Shown: piece by piece, positions 24,323-32,941 of the stretch
Numbering within the stretch: the first letter of the stretch is position 1
Layout: every line of letters begins with the position of its first letter
Notes under the pieces: generated by a model
The model's database searches: none
What the model saw: the letters and a program-made list of their open reading frames with translations, nothing else
Told to the model about the DNA's origin: nothing
Position numbers and translations under genes: made by a program
Assembly: GCA_000173575.1 (NCBI GenBank)
Contig: ABYL01000026.1
Coordinates: forward strand, 1 to 64,000
Direction of reading: 5' to 3'
DNA: 64,000 nt
From: Burkholderia sp. H160
Lineage (GTDB): Bacteria; Pseudomonadota; Gammaproteobacteria; Burkholderiales; Burkholderiaceae

Positions 24323-26104
24323 TCAGTGGGTTCCCGTCAGTTGATGAAGGTGAATCGCCAGCTCGACGGCGAACCGCCGTTCAGGTGACTCGACGTCGAT
24401 GTGAAAAAGCTCGTTGATACGTGACAGGCGGTAACGCAGCGTCGTGACGTGCAAGCCCATCTCGTTGGCGCAGAGTTGACTGCGACATCCCGAGCGCAGA
24501 TAAGCCGAGAGTGTTTGCAGATAATCCGACCGGGTGCGTTTGTCGTATTCGATCAGCTTGCCGATCGCACCGTCGACGAAAATCCGAACGTCTGCAGAAT
24601 CCGCTGCACCCATCAGGATGGGAACAGGGCCGAGATCGGGCATCCGCAGGAAGCCGGTTTTTCCATAGTTGCGGGCAACCCGGATCATCCGCCAGCATCG
24701 CTCCCATTCCTGCGCCAGAGGTTCCATTCCCTCGAAGCGTTCGCCAAGTACGACGATTGGCGCACGTCCAAAGGTCCCGGAGACCGCAGCCGAGATTTGC
24801 TCCCCGAGCCTCGTCAATGCGGTAGCGTCGGAATCTTCTTCGTCGGGGAGCAGGCAGACAAGTCCACTACCAACCATCACGACGTGCATCGTGATGTTCT
24901 GCTGCCTTGCGAGCATGGTGACCGTTCTATGGCCCTCGACGGTAAGATTGGTGCCTTGACCAGCCGGGCCCGGAAAGTCGATCACGATCATCCGAAGCGG
25001 CGCGGTGAGGGCGAGACCAAGATGCCGTGCTCGCCCCCATACGTCGTCCTCACTGCGCCAGCGACGCTCCACGATTTCGAAGAACAGTTCGGTGAGCGTG
25101 CGCGTCTCTATGCGGAAGCGGATCACGCTGCGCATCAGTTGAACGCTCAGGGCGAAGCTGACGCTCTCGAGCATCAGCTTCTGCAGGTCCGAGGGTTTGC
25201 CCTCGCCGAACGTCAGCAGGGCTCCCACCACTTCATCGTCGATGGTGAGCGGCTGGATCGTGGCTTCGACAGAGCTTCCCTGTCCGATCGGCAGCACCAC
25301 GGATGACTTGCGCTGAAACTCGATCGCATCACGCACGATCGGAACGAATTCCCGGCCTCTGGCACCCGTCAGCCATTTGGCCCACGCTGCGTCGTCGTAG
25401 ATGGAGGGAAGAGGCGATCCCGATCCGAGGAGGTAGTTCGAGAAGAAATCCACGACCACCACAGGCCCGTCAAGCAGGTCGCCGAGCGACACGGTCAAGG
25501 TCGCCAATGACTCGCCCGCCAGAACCTCTCTGAGCAACGTGCGTTGCGATTCGATGATGCGCTGAAGCTGCTCATTGGCCTGCGTTTGCGCCCGATGACG
25601 ATGCGCCCGCTCGACCGCGATCGCGCCGAGTTGCACAACCGCCGACATGAACGCGAGGTCCTCCTCGCCTACTTCGCGTACGGCTCGCGACGCAACCGTC
25701 AGTACCATTGGCCGACCTGCCGTATCGCTGCTGGTCATCGGCAGGACCAGAACGGTGCGGTAACCGCGTACCTTGGCTTCGCGTCGATAACCCGGGAATT
25801 GTGTCGTTTCGAGTGCGTCGCGAATATAGACGGGCTCGCGCGTCTGCAATGCGATCAGACAAGGACTCGTCGCCAACTCCCAGCGATCCTCGGTCTGCTG
25901 CGGCAGCATGCTCGACTCATACCGGGTCAGAACAAGCGCATAGCCGTGAGCGAGGTCGACAGACATGATCGAGCCAAGATGCCATGCGCCCTGCTCGCAG
26001 GCCGAGCGGATCAAACCGGCCAATAGCTCGTCGATGTTCTCGTCCGCACTGATCTGGCTGGCAACCCGGCTCAGCGCCATGACCTGTTTCTGCTGATCGG
26101 ACAT
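24323..26104 (-). CDS. PucR/CdaR-type transcriptional regulator with GAF domain
   Basis: A 593-residue regulator. Residues about 15-170 form a GAF-type sensor (SCEQGAWHLGSIMSVDL, CLIALQTREPVYIRDAL). A central GGDEF-like CdaR region follows. The C-terminus carries the PucR helix-turn-helix: YLRSGCRSQLCANEMGLHVTTLRYRLSRI. The ATG at 26104 has a strong AGGAGGGG site, so the much longer upstream reading is rejected. PucR-family activators sense a catabolic substrate. It lies upstream of the enzyme operon on the same strand and divergent from the DUF1185 gene, so it likely controls both. Confidence 0.9.
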   Translation of the reverse strand: MSDQQKQVMALSRVASQISADENIDELLAGLIRSACEQGAWHLGSIMSVDLAHGYALVLTRYESSMLPQQTEDRWELATSPCLIALQTREPVYIRDALETTQFPGYRREAKVRGYRTVLVLPMTSSDTAGRPMVLTVASRAVREVGEEDLAFMSAVVQLGAIAVERAHRHRAQTQANEQLQRIIESQRTLLREVLAGESLATLTVSLGDLLDGPVVVVDFFSNYLLGSGSPLPSIYDDAAWAKWLTGARGREFVPIVRDAIEFQRKSSVVLPIGQGSSVEATIQPLTIDDEVVGALLTFGEGKPSDLQKLMLESVSFALSVQLMRSVIRFRIETRTLTELFFEIVERRWRSEDDVWGRARHLGLALTAPLRMIVIDFPGPAGQGTNLTVEGHRTVTMLARQQNITMHVVMVGSGLVCLLPDEEDSDATALTRLGEQISAAVSGTFGRAPIVVLGERFEGMEPLAQEWERCWRMIRVARNYGKTGFLRMPDLGPVPILMGAADSADVRIFVDGAIGKLIEYDKRTRSDYLQTLSAYLRSGCRSQLCANEMGLHVTTLRYRLSRINELFHIDVESPERRFAVELAIHLHQLTGTH

Positions 26105-26263
26105 CGTCCCCTCCTGTGTTTCCGAGGAAATTACACGAAACCGTAGGAAAGAAAAAAAGAATCTTCCTGCGAAGCGAGGAAGACACGTCGCGCCACGATG
26201 CATAGCATTGATGCGTGCTCGTTCCCGAGCCGATCTCAAGCCCAATGCACCAGGAGACTTCCA

Positions 26264-26854
26264 GTGAGCGCCGAACTTCGAAAAATCGCGACCTTCATCG
26301 AGACAACCTACATCGAAGGGGGTAAGGCGGCGGGAAAGCCCGTCACGACGGTCATCGTGGCGGCAGTGATTCGCAACCCGTGGGCAGGACAGGGTTTCGT
26401 TGAAGACCTGCGGGCCGAAATTCTCGCGTCGGCACCCTCTCTCGGGGAAACCCTGACGCGACAACTGACAGACCTCATGCCCGCCGAAGGAGTACAGGCG
26501 TATGGGAAAGCGGCCGTGGTCGGCGTGAACGGCGAAATCGAGCACGCCTCGGCGTTGATCCATACACTGCGCTTCGGCAACGTGTTTCGCCACGCCGTCG
26601 AAGGCACCGCCTTTCTGAGCTTCACCAATACGCGTGTCGGACCAGGCGCCCTGATTTCAGTGCCGATGATCCACAAATCGGAAACCGGTAAGCGCTCCCA
26701 CTTCATTACGAGCACCTTCCAGATTGCAGATGCGCCCGGCCCAGACGAAATCGTGATCGCGATCGGCGCCTCCGACGGCGGACGGGTCCATCCCCGAATC
26801 GCAGACCGCTTCCAGGATATGGAAGAGATGGCCAACGAACAGGCGTCCACCTGA
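26264..26854 (+). CDS. DUF1185 'amino acid synthesis' family protein
   Basis: About 196 residues from GTG 26264, which is preceded by AGGAG; the alternative upstream ATG has no family support. Sequence marks are LRKIATFIETTYIEGGK, VAAVIRNPWAGQGFVEDL and YGKAAVVGVNGEIEHASA, which define DUF1185 (amino acid synthesis family). Members often occur next to luciferase-like monooxygenases and flavin reductases, but the biochemical reaction is not established to my knowledge. The gene is divergent from the PucR-type regulator and 41 bases upstream of the hydroxyacid dehydrogenase, so it probably shares a transcript with it. Confidence 0.85.
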   Translation: MSAELRKIATFIETTYIEGGKAAGKPVTTVIVAAVIRNPWAGQGFVEDLRAEILASAPSLGETLTRQLTDLMPAEGVQAYGKAAVVGVNGEIEHASALIHTLRFGNVFRHAVEGTAFLSFTNTRVGPGALISVPMIHKSETGKRSHFITSTFQIADAPGPDEIVIAIGASDGGRVHPRIADRFQDMEEMANEQAST

Positions 26855-26895
26855 GCTTACGTCGCATCGCAACGCCCACGCGAAAGAGATCAACC

Positions 26896-27840
26896 ATGAC
26901 AGGCCCGATTGCGTTTATTAGCAGCATGCCGTCCGAGGTACAGGACAGCTACCTCGCATCGCTCCGCGCGGCCATGCCGGGTGAGAACATCGTTCCCTTT
27001 GATCTGCTCACGGACGCGCAGCGTCAACGGGTCGACATCGCGGTGGTCGCGAGACCCGATCCTGTCAAAGTCGCCGCCCTGCCCAAGCTCGCATGGATCC
27101 AGAGCATGTGGGCAGGCGTCGACCAACTCCTGCCCGCGCTTGGGAGCAAAGCGCCGCCAGTCGTGAGATTGATCGACCCGGAAATGTCGCGAACGATGTC
27201 CGAAGCCGTACTCGCATGGACGTACTTCCTTCAACGGGACATGTCTGCGTACGCCCGCCAGCAAGCGAGATTGCTCTGGAGGCAGTTGCCATACCGCAAA
27301 CCATCTCAAGTCAGCGTCGGTCTACTGGGTATGGGTGAACTTGGAACCGCTGCGGCAGTCCGGCTGGCGGACGCAGGGTTTAAGGTGCGCGGCTGGAGTC
27401 GCTCGACAAAGCGCCTGCCTGGCATCGAGACCTGTTCCGGCGAGAGCGGGCTCGATCTCATACTGCGCGAGAGCGACATCGTCGTGTGCCTGTTACCTCT
27501 CACACCGCAGACGCAGGGCTTGCTAAATATCGAGCGACTGACTCAAATGAAGCGAGGCGCTGCGCTTATCAACTTCTCGCGCGGGCCAATTCTTGTCGAG
27601 AACGATCTGCTCACGATGCTCGAGCGTGAACATATCTCGCACGCAGTGCTGGACGTCTTCAGTGTCGAACCGTTGCCGCAAGAATCCGGATTGTGGCGCC
27701 ATTCATCGGTCACTGTGCTGCCGCACATTTCAGCGCCGACGGACAACGAAACAGCCGCCACCGTGTTCGCCGACAATGTTCGCGCGTATCGGAGTGGCGG
27801 GCGCATCCCCGCCAATGTCGACTTAACTCGCGGTTACTGA
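26896..27840 (+). CDS. D-2-hydroxyacid dehydrogenase (glyoxylate/hydroxypyruvate reductase A type)
   Basis: A 314-residue NAD(P)-dependent dehydrogenase of the GhrA branch. The Rossmann loop is VGLLGMGELGTAA. Catalytic residues are the Arg in NFSRGPIL, the Glu in FSVEPLPQ and the His in LPHISAPT. These enzymes reduce glyoxylate, hydroxypyruvate or other 2-oxoacids. In this operon it may reduce an aldehyde or oxoacid product of the pathway; the physiological substrate is unknown. It follows the DUF1185 gene and precedes an Lrp-type regulator. Confidence 0.9.
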   Translation: MTGPIAFISSMPSEVQDSYLASLRAAMPGENIVPFDLLTDAQRQRVDIAVVARPDPVKVAALPKLAWIQSMWAGVDQLLPALGSKAPPVVRLIDPEMSRTMSEAVLAWTYFLQRDMSAYARQQARLLWRQLPYRKPSQVSVGLLGMGELGTAAAVRLADAGFKVRGWSRSTKRLPGIETCSGESGLDLILRESDIVVCLLPLTPQTQGLLNIERLTQMKRGAALINFSRGPILVENDLLTMLEREHISHAVLDVFSVEPLPQESGLWRHSSVTVLPHISAPTDNETAATVFADNVRAYRSGGRIPANVDLTRGY

Positions 27841-27916
27841 CCTGGCATGCAGCGTCTCCACCTCCGCTCCTTGCCATGACATCGCGTATTTCCGTTTTGT
27901 CGACCGAAGGCCGCAC

Positions 27917-28396
27917 ATGCTGAAGCTTGATCGCTACGATATCGCAATCTTGCAGATCCTCGCCCGCGAAGGGCGCATAACCAAATCGCGATTGGCCGAA
28001 GCGATCCATCTCTCTATTTCGCCTGCCTGGGAACGCGTCCGTCGGCTCGAAGAAGGTGGAATTATCCGCGGCTACCGGGCAGAGTTCGATTGGGTTGGCG
28101 CAGTTGATATCAGCCATATCATCGTCGAGGTGACACTCTCGCGGCATACCGCCTACGACCTGCATCGCTTCGAGACACGCATGTGTTCCGCGCCGGAAGT
28201 TGTGCAGTGCTATGCGACGGGGGGTGGCATCGACTACATCGTGCACACGGTCACACGAAACATAGATGATTATCAGCGCTTCATCGACGCAATGCTTTTG
28301 GATGATCTCGGCATTGAGCGCTACTTTACTTACGTCGTGACGAAGATGGTCAAACAGGTCACCTGCAACGTGCCTGAGTGGATCGCGTTGGATTGA
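27917..28396 (+). CDS. Lrp/AsnC-family transcriptional regulator
   Basis: A 159-residue Lrp/AsnC regulator. The N-terminal winged helix reads LDRYDIAILQILAREGRITK and SRLAEAIHLSISPAWERVRRL. The C-terminal RAM ligand domain includes APEVVQCYATGGGIDYIVH. It lies 76 bases after the hydroxyacid dehydrogenase on the same strand. Family members respond to amino acids; a role in tuning the adjacent catabolic operons is likely but unproven. Confidence 0.92.
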   Translation: MLKLDRYDIAILQILAREGRITKSRLAEAIHLSISPAWERVRRLEEGGIIRGYRAEFDWVGAVDISHIIVEVTLSRHTAYDLHRFETRMCSAPEVVQCYATGGGIDYIVHTVTRNIDDYQRFIDAMLLDDLGIERYFTYVVTKMVKQVTCNVPEWIALD

Positions 28397-28647
28397 TCTC
28401 GTGTGGGCCAGGGGTATCGGACTCGGCATGCCGTTCGTGCACGTCAACATCGCTTTCACGGTTGCATTCGCGGCAGCAAGTAGGCCGCTCACGAAAACAG
28501 GGGCAAGATCGCGGACGCGTTGGACAGACGCTGAGACACAGAATCTTGGAACTGCTCGCCAACACCACATTGGTAAGAAAACGCGGCTTAACTCATTTTC
28601 AGAGCATCGTTGATTATCGGGACATGTCCAGTGCACACATCAACTGT

Positions 28648-28731
28648 GCCCGCATACCTCGGACTTGCGCCAGATCGCTGCGGCGAAGACGGTCAAGTTC
28701 ACTGCGGGCAAGGCGTTCAAGGAGGCTGACT
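28648..28731 (+). pseudogene. HU-family DNA-binding protein remnant
   Basis: Across one frame change this short stretch encodes ARIPRTCA and then QIAAAKTVKFTAGKAFKEA. This is the C-terminal arm of HU (typically RNPRTG, then IAAAKTVKFTAGKA). The N-terminal two-thirds are missing and a frameshift splits what is left. It fuses directly to a transporter remnant, marking a decayed junction at the left side of the plasmid-like region. Confidence 0.6.
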
Positions 28732-28884
28732 CCGTTCGGCTATGCGCAGCTTGCCTTCGCCACATTCTTTGGCTGGCTGCTGTTCGGTAAGATTCCAGAC
28801 TTGTGGACCATCGTAGGGATGGCTGTAATCGCGATCAGCGGAATCGGCACGATGGTCGTGCATGCGTCACCTCGAGGCCAGTAA
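28732..28884 (+). pseudogene. EamA/DMT transporter C-terminal remnant
   Basis: The frame ends LTPFGYAQLAFATFFGWLLF, GKIPDLWTIVGMAVIAISGI and GTMVVHASPRGQ, which matches the last two membrane helices of DMT-superfamily (EamA) exporters. The rest of the protein is absent; upstream in-frame sequence is unrelated and arginine-rich. It is therefore a truncated pseudogene, probably left by the rearrangement that also left the HU fragment. Confidence 0.65.
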
Positions 28885-29697
28885 TCACCTTTCTTGCTTG
28901 TTGTTTTGCGGGATTTTGAACGGGATATGACTTCCAGGCCGCCGGCAATCCCCGCTGGATTGGCTGCACTACTCGCCAGCTGTCGTCGGGTTCGCTGCGG
29001 GTCGGCCGTTGTCGATCGGGAGTGTGCGTTTGCTGATCCGGCAAGCTGCCGCGTGGCCGCTCGATGCCTCCACCGTCGGCAATCCGCCACATTGCTGACG
29101 TGAAACCGAGTGCGCACCAATGTCGGCTTTGGCCGAAAACCGGCCCCGCGTCGCGGTGTCGGCAAGTTCCCAATCCCTTCGCTATAAGAGGCCGGCGGCC
29201 GCGCGGCCGTGGAGTCGCGGGCCGCACGACCGCCATCGATCCGGCTGCTCGAGGTGCCATCCTAGCCTGCCGCCGCGCACGGTTGTAAATCACCTGATGG
29301 CGCCGGTTGTCGGTCATCAACTCCAGGCGCAGCAGTCAACCCCGTCGCTTTTTAGCGAGGGGTGGTCTACGCGGCCGCGCCCGTAGGACCACACCTGCAG
29401 GCCCGGTCAACCCGAGGCATGGCATGCACCCGGCTCCCAGCTTCCCGCCCTTGACCCGCGACAGTAGCCCATAGCGGGCGCGCATCAAGGGGCGAGGGAC
29501 CGTGTTGCCCGCACCCCTCCCTCGCCTTTTTCCTTGACACACGCCCGCTATCTGCTCCTCCAGTCGCACGGGCGGGAACCCGGGAGCCAGGCGGTAGCAA
29601 CGCCAACCCCGAGTTCCACCGGGAAGTGTCCAGCCGCAATAGCAAAGCACCTCCCCTCGCCCGGTTCAGGTCCTCAACCTTGACTGTGGAGATTGCC
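28885..29697. other. intergenic region without a recognised gene
   Basis: About 810 bases between the transporter remnant and the DUF932 gene. No frame gives a recognisable domain. It contains a small palindrome GGCCGCGCGGCC near 29200 and a short TCGCT-TTTT-AGCGA hairpin near 29345. The last ~300 bases should carry the DUF932 promoter. I see no tRNA or clear attachment repeat in it. Confidence 0.4.
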
Positions 29698-30531
29698 ATG
29701 CAACTCGCTTCCTCTTTCCATTACGGGTCCCCGATGCTTCGCGCTGACTCGCCGCTTTCGGACGACCAGATTCGCCACGTTGCCCCTTCCATCTTCGCGG
29801 ACGGCAAGCACGAAAGCCGCTCCGAGCGCTACACCTACATTCCCACCATCGATGTGCTCCGCGGCCTGCGCAACGAAGGGTTTCAGCCGTTCATGATCTG
29901 CCAGACCCGCGTACGCGATCAGGGCAAGCGCGAATTCACCAAACACATGCTGCGGCTTCGCCACGCCGACCAGATCTCCGGCGAGGAAGCCGACGAAATC
30001 GTGCTGCTGAACTCGCACGACGGCACCAGCACTTACCAGATGCTGGCGGGCACATTCCGGTTTGTCTGCCAGAACGGCATGGTCGCGGGCGAGAACATCG
30101 CCGATATCCGCGTGCCACACAAAGGCAACGTCATCCAGAACGTGATCAATGGCGCTTTCGACGTCCTTGAGGGCTTCGACCTGATCCGCGAGCAGAAGGA
30201 AGGCATGCGCGCCATGACGCTCGATCGCGACGAACAACAGGCGTTCGCCCGATCCGCACTCGCGTTGCGTTACGACCCGACCGATGCCGAAGCGCCCACA
30301 CCCATTACCGGAAGCCAGTTGCTTTCCCCGCGTCGCTTCGAGGATCGCCGCGATGACCTCTGGACCGTGTTTAACCGGGTGCAGGAAAACCTGACGAAGG
30401 GTGGACTGCACGGTCGCTCGCGGTCAGGCCGCGCGATGTCCACGCGACCCATCACCGGCATCGACCAGAACGTGAAGCTCAACCGCGCCCTCTGGATGCT
30501 CGCGGAAGCCATGCGCCAACTGAAGGCGTAA
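29698..30531 (+). CDS. DUF932 (phage/plasmid-like) protein
   Basis: A 277-residue protein beginning MQLASSFHYGSPMLRADSPL. Family marks are SERYTYIPTIDVLRGLRNEG, LLNSHDGTSTYQMLAGTFRF and CQNGMVAGENI. DUF932 proteins are encoded on plasmids, phages and integrative elements; their molecular function is not established. GTGGAG precedes ATG 29698. The next gene downstream, after a GC-rich hairpin, encodes a large ParB-like protein, a pairing that is common on plasmid-type backbones. It supports an integrated-plasmid or genomic-island origin of this segment. Confidence 0.88.
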   Translation: MQLASSFHYGSPMLRADSPLSDDQIRHVAPSIFADGKHESRSERYTYIPTIDVLRGLRNEGFQPFMICQTRVRDQGKREFTKHMLRLRHADQISGEEADEIVLLNSHDGTSTYQMLAGTFRFVCQNGMVAGENIADIRVPHKGNVIQNVINGAFDVLEGFDLIREQKEGMRAMTLDRDEQQAFARSALALRYDPTDAEAPTPITGSQLLSPRRFEDRRDDLWTVFNRVQENLTKGGLHGRSRSGRAMSTRPITGIDQNVKLNRALWMLAEAMRQLKA

Positions 30532-30540
30532 CGACCTGGC

Positions 30541-30560
30541 GGCGGCGCACCCACGCCGCC
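30541..30560 (+). terminator. GC hairpin between DUF932 and parB-like genes
   Basis: GGCGGCG (30541-30547) and CGCCGCC (30554-30560) form a perfect 7-bp stem with a 6-base loop, nine bases after the DUF932 stop. No T-tract follows, so it could attenuate rather than end transcription into the ParB-like gene. Confidence 0.4.
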
Positions 30561-30658
30561 CCGTTGCCAGCCCTTGCGCCACGACGCCCTCCGGGTCACG
30601 TTCCGGCGCGTTCCCATAGCACTGGCCCGGCACCTTGTTTCCGACTCTGGAGTCCATC

Positions 30659-32896
30659 ATGCAAGCCCAAACTGTCGAAACTGTCACCGTCTCCGTTGAC
30701 GCAGACGAATCCACCACCGCACTCGAAACCAATTTCGGCAACGAGCAACCGGTCGTGACCGTGCCGTATTCCAGTCTGCAGCGGTCGCCACTGAACGCCC
30801 GCACGAAATCACTGGCAGGTATCCCTGGACTTGCCGCCAACATTCGCGCAAAAGGGCTGCTGCAAAACCTCGTCGTCCACGAGATCAAGAGGTCTCGCGG
30901 GAAACACCGCAAATATGGCGTTTGCGCGGGTCAGCGCCGGGAAGCTGCGCTCGATCTGCTGTTCGAGCAGAAGCACATCAGTGCCGACTACCCCGTGCCT
31001 GTGCGGGTCGTCAGCGAGGGCGAAGCGCTCGCCGTTTCACTGATCGAGAACAGCGAACGCGAAGGGCTCGATCCTTTCGACGTGCTCCGCGCATACCGGA
31101 TGCTGGCTGAGGAAGGCCGCAGCGTCAATTACATCGCCGCGCTTTTTTCCGCCTCGCCCATCACGGTCAAACGGCGCATGAAGCTCGCCAACTTGTCGCC
31201 CAGGCTGCTCGCGCTGCTGCGCGAGGATGCGATCACGCTCGACCAGCTTGCCGCGCTCGCCCTAGCGGACGACCACGACACCCAGGAGCGCCTCTGGTTT
31301 GAGGCAAACGAGTGGCAGCGTCAGCCGCACTATCTGCGGCAGGCGATCACGCGCGCCGAGATCGACGCGAGCCGCAACCGTCTTGTGCGTTTCGTCGGCC
31401 TCACCGCCTACGAAGATGCTGGCGGGTACGTCCGTCGGGATCTGTTCAGTGACGAGGAAAACGCGGGCTACATTGCCGACGCTGATCTGCTGCAACGCCT
31501 CGTCGCAGCGAAGCTCGACGCAGCCGCCGAGGAAGTCCGCGCCGAAGGCTGGGGTTGGGTCGAAACGCGTATCGAGCGCGACGTGCTGGAACTGAACCGC
31601 TTCGGCAAATTGAAACCAGTCCAGCGCCCATACACGGAGGACGAGCAACGCGACATCGACGCGCTCTCGGCGCAGTACGACGGGCTGGCCAAAAACCTCG
31701 AAGCATTGTCGGAGGACGATGAAAACGCCTACGAGGAAGCCGAACGCCTCGACGCTGAAATCGGGCGCGTCAACACCGCAATCATGGCGTTCGAAGACCG
31801 CACCATGGTCTGGGAGGCATCACAGATGGCTGAGGCTGGCGCGTGCGTGATCGCCGGACCAAAGGGCGAACTGGTCATCGAGCGCGGCCTCGTGCGACGG
31901 GACAACACGGCGGCACTCGACACGTTAGGCGCGACCATGTCCGGTACGCCGGAAGCCGACGCCCCCGACAGAGCGGGCTCGTCGGCTTCGAAGATGAAGC
32001 CCGTCCACAGCGCGAAGCTCTGCCAGCGGCTGACCGCGCACCGCACCGCCGCCATCCACGCTGAACTGGTCACGCAACCCACCGTCGCGCTGGCGGCCCT
32101 GCTGCAACACCTGATCCCGCACGCGCTGCCCGGGCACTTTGCCTTTACGACCACGCTTGACTATCTGACGCTGTCCGGCAGGAACAATCACGACAGTCTG
32201 CTGCACGCAGCCGACGACCTGCCAACCAGCCCCGCATGGAACGCCATCGAAACCCAACGCGCGCGATGGATCGCAGAACTGCCGGCGAAACGCCCTGATC
32301 TGCTCCCGTGGCTGATCCGCCAGGACCCCCGCACGACGTTGCTTGACCTGCTCGCGTTCTGCACCGGCACGCTGCTCGACGGCATCGAAGGCGAGGAAAC
32401 GCCGCATGCGATCAACGCGCTCACAGATGCGCTGAACCTCGACATGGCCCGGTACTGGACGCCGACCCGTGCCACGTATTTTGATCACGTCAGCAAGGCG
32501 CGCATCGCGGAAGTCGTGTCCGCTGCTGTGTCTCCGAAGGTCGCCGCCGATATCGCAAAGATGAAAAAAGCCGACGCCGCTGCCGCCGCCGAACTCCGCC
32601 TCGCCAGAATCCCGTGGGTTCCTGAAATCCTCACCGACCGCGAGATTCCGGCCACACCCTCGTGGGCTGTCGGCCAGGATGACGCGGACGACGCCGATGC
32701 GGGAGAAAACGGTGAGGAAGCACCAGAGGACGAGGCCCCCATTGCAGGATCGAATCCCGGCAATGGCGACAAGGAATTCGACAACGCCTCTCGTGACGCG
32801 GAAATGCCAAACGCTACCCACACCGCGCAGCCGCCGTGGCCCTTCCCGACCGGCGAGACGCTGAACGCGGCGCAAGCTGACCCAAGCGCAGAGTGA
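30659..32896 (+). CDS. large ParB/RepB/Spo0J-family protein (plasmid type)
   Basis: A 745-residue protein, far longer than chromosomal ParB (about 300). Residues about 40-150 form the ParB N-domain: VPYSSLQRSPLNARTKS, GLAANIRAKGLLQNLVVHE and the CTPase/arginine motif CAGQRREAAL, then SLIENSEREGLDPFDVLRAY. The central helix-turn-helix follows: RSVNYIAALFSASPITVKRR and DAITLDQLAALALADD. The long C-terminal half is rich in Ala and acidic residues with no domain I recognise. ATG 30659 has GGAG upstream. No ParA gene adjoins it directly; the ParA-type ATPase nearby is convergent. It may be a segregation or regulatory protein of an integrated element. Confidence 0.88.
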   Translation: MQAQTVETVTVSVDADESTTALETNFGNEQPVVTVPYSSLQRSPLNARTKSLAGIPGLAANIRAKGLLQNLVVHEIKRSRGKHRKYGVCAGQRREAALDLLFEQKHISADYPVPVRVVSEGEALAVSLIENSEREGLDPFDVLRAYRMLAEEGRSVNYIAALFSASPITVKRRMKLANLSPRLLALLREDAITLDQLAALALADDHDTQERLWFEANEWQRQPHYLRQAITRAEIDASRNRLVRFVGLTAYEDAGGYVRRDLFSDEENAGYIADADLLQRLVAAKLDAAAEEVRAEGWGWVETRIERDVLELNRFGKLKPVQRPYTEDEQRDIDALSAQYDGLAKNLEALSEDDENAYEEAERLDAEIGRVNTAIMAFEDRTMVWEASQMAEAGACVIAGPKGELVIERGLVRRDNTAALDTLGATMSGTPEADAPDRAGSSASKMKPVHSAKLCQRLTAHRTAAIHAELVTQPTVALAALLQHLIPHALPGHFAFTTTLDYLTLSGRNNHDSLLHAADDLPTSPAWNAIETQRARWIAELPAKRPDLLPWLIRQDPRTTLLDLLAFCTGTLLDGIEGEETPHAINALTDALNLDMARYWTPTRATYFDHVSKARIAEVVSAAVSPKVAADIAKMKKADAAAAAELRLARIPWVPEILTDREIPATPSWAVGQDDADDADAGENGEEAPEDEAPIAGSNPGNGDKEFDNASRDAEMPNATHTAQPPWPFPTGETLNAAQADPSAE

Positions 32897-32941
32897 GTTT
32901 CGTCCATAGCCGCGGACGCGCGGCAGCAGACGACAGTGCCC

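Noticed and set aside
24323..26593. 756-codon extended form of the PucR-type regulator
   Set aside because: The extension overlaps the DUF1185 gene on the other strand; ATG 26104 has AGGAGGGG just upstream.
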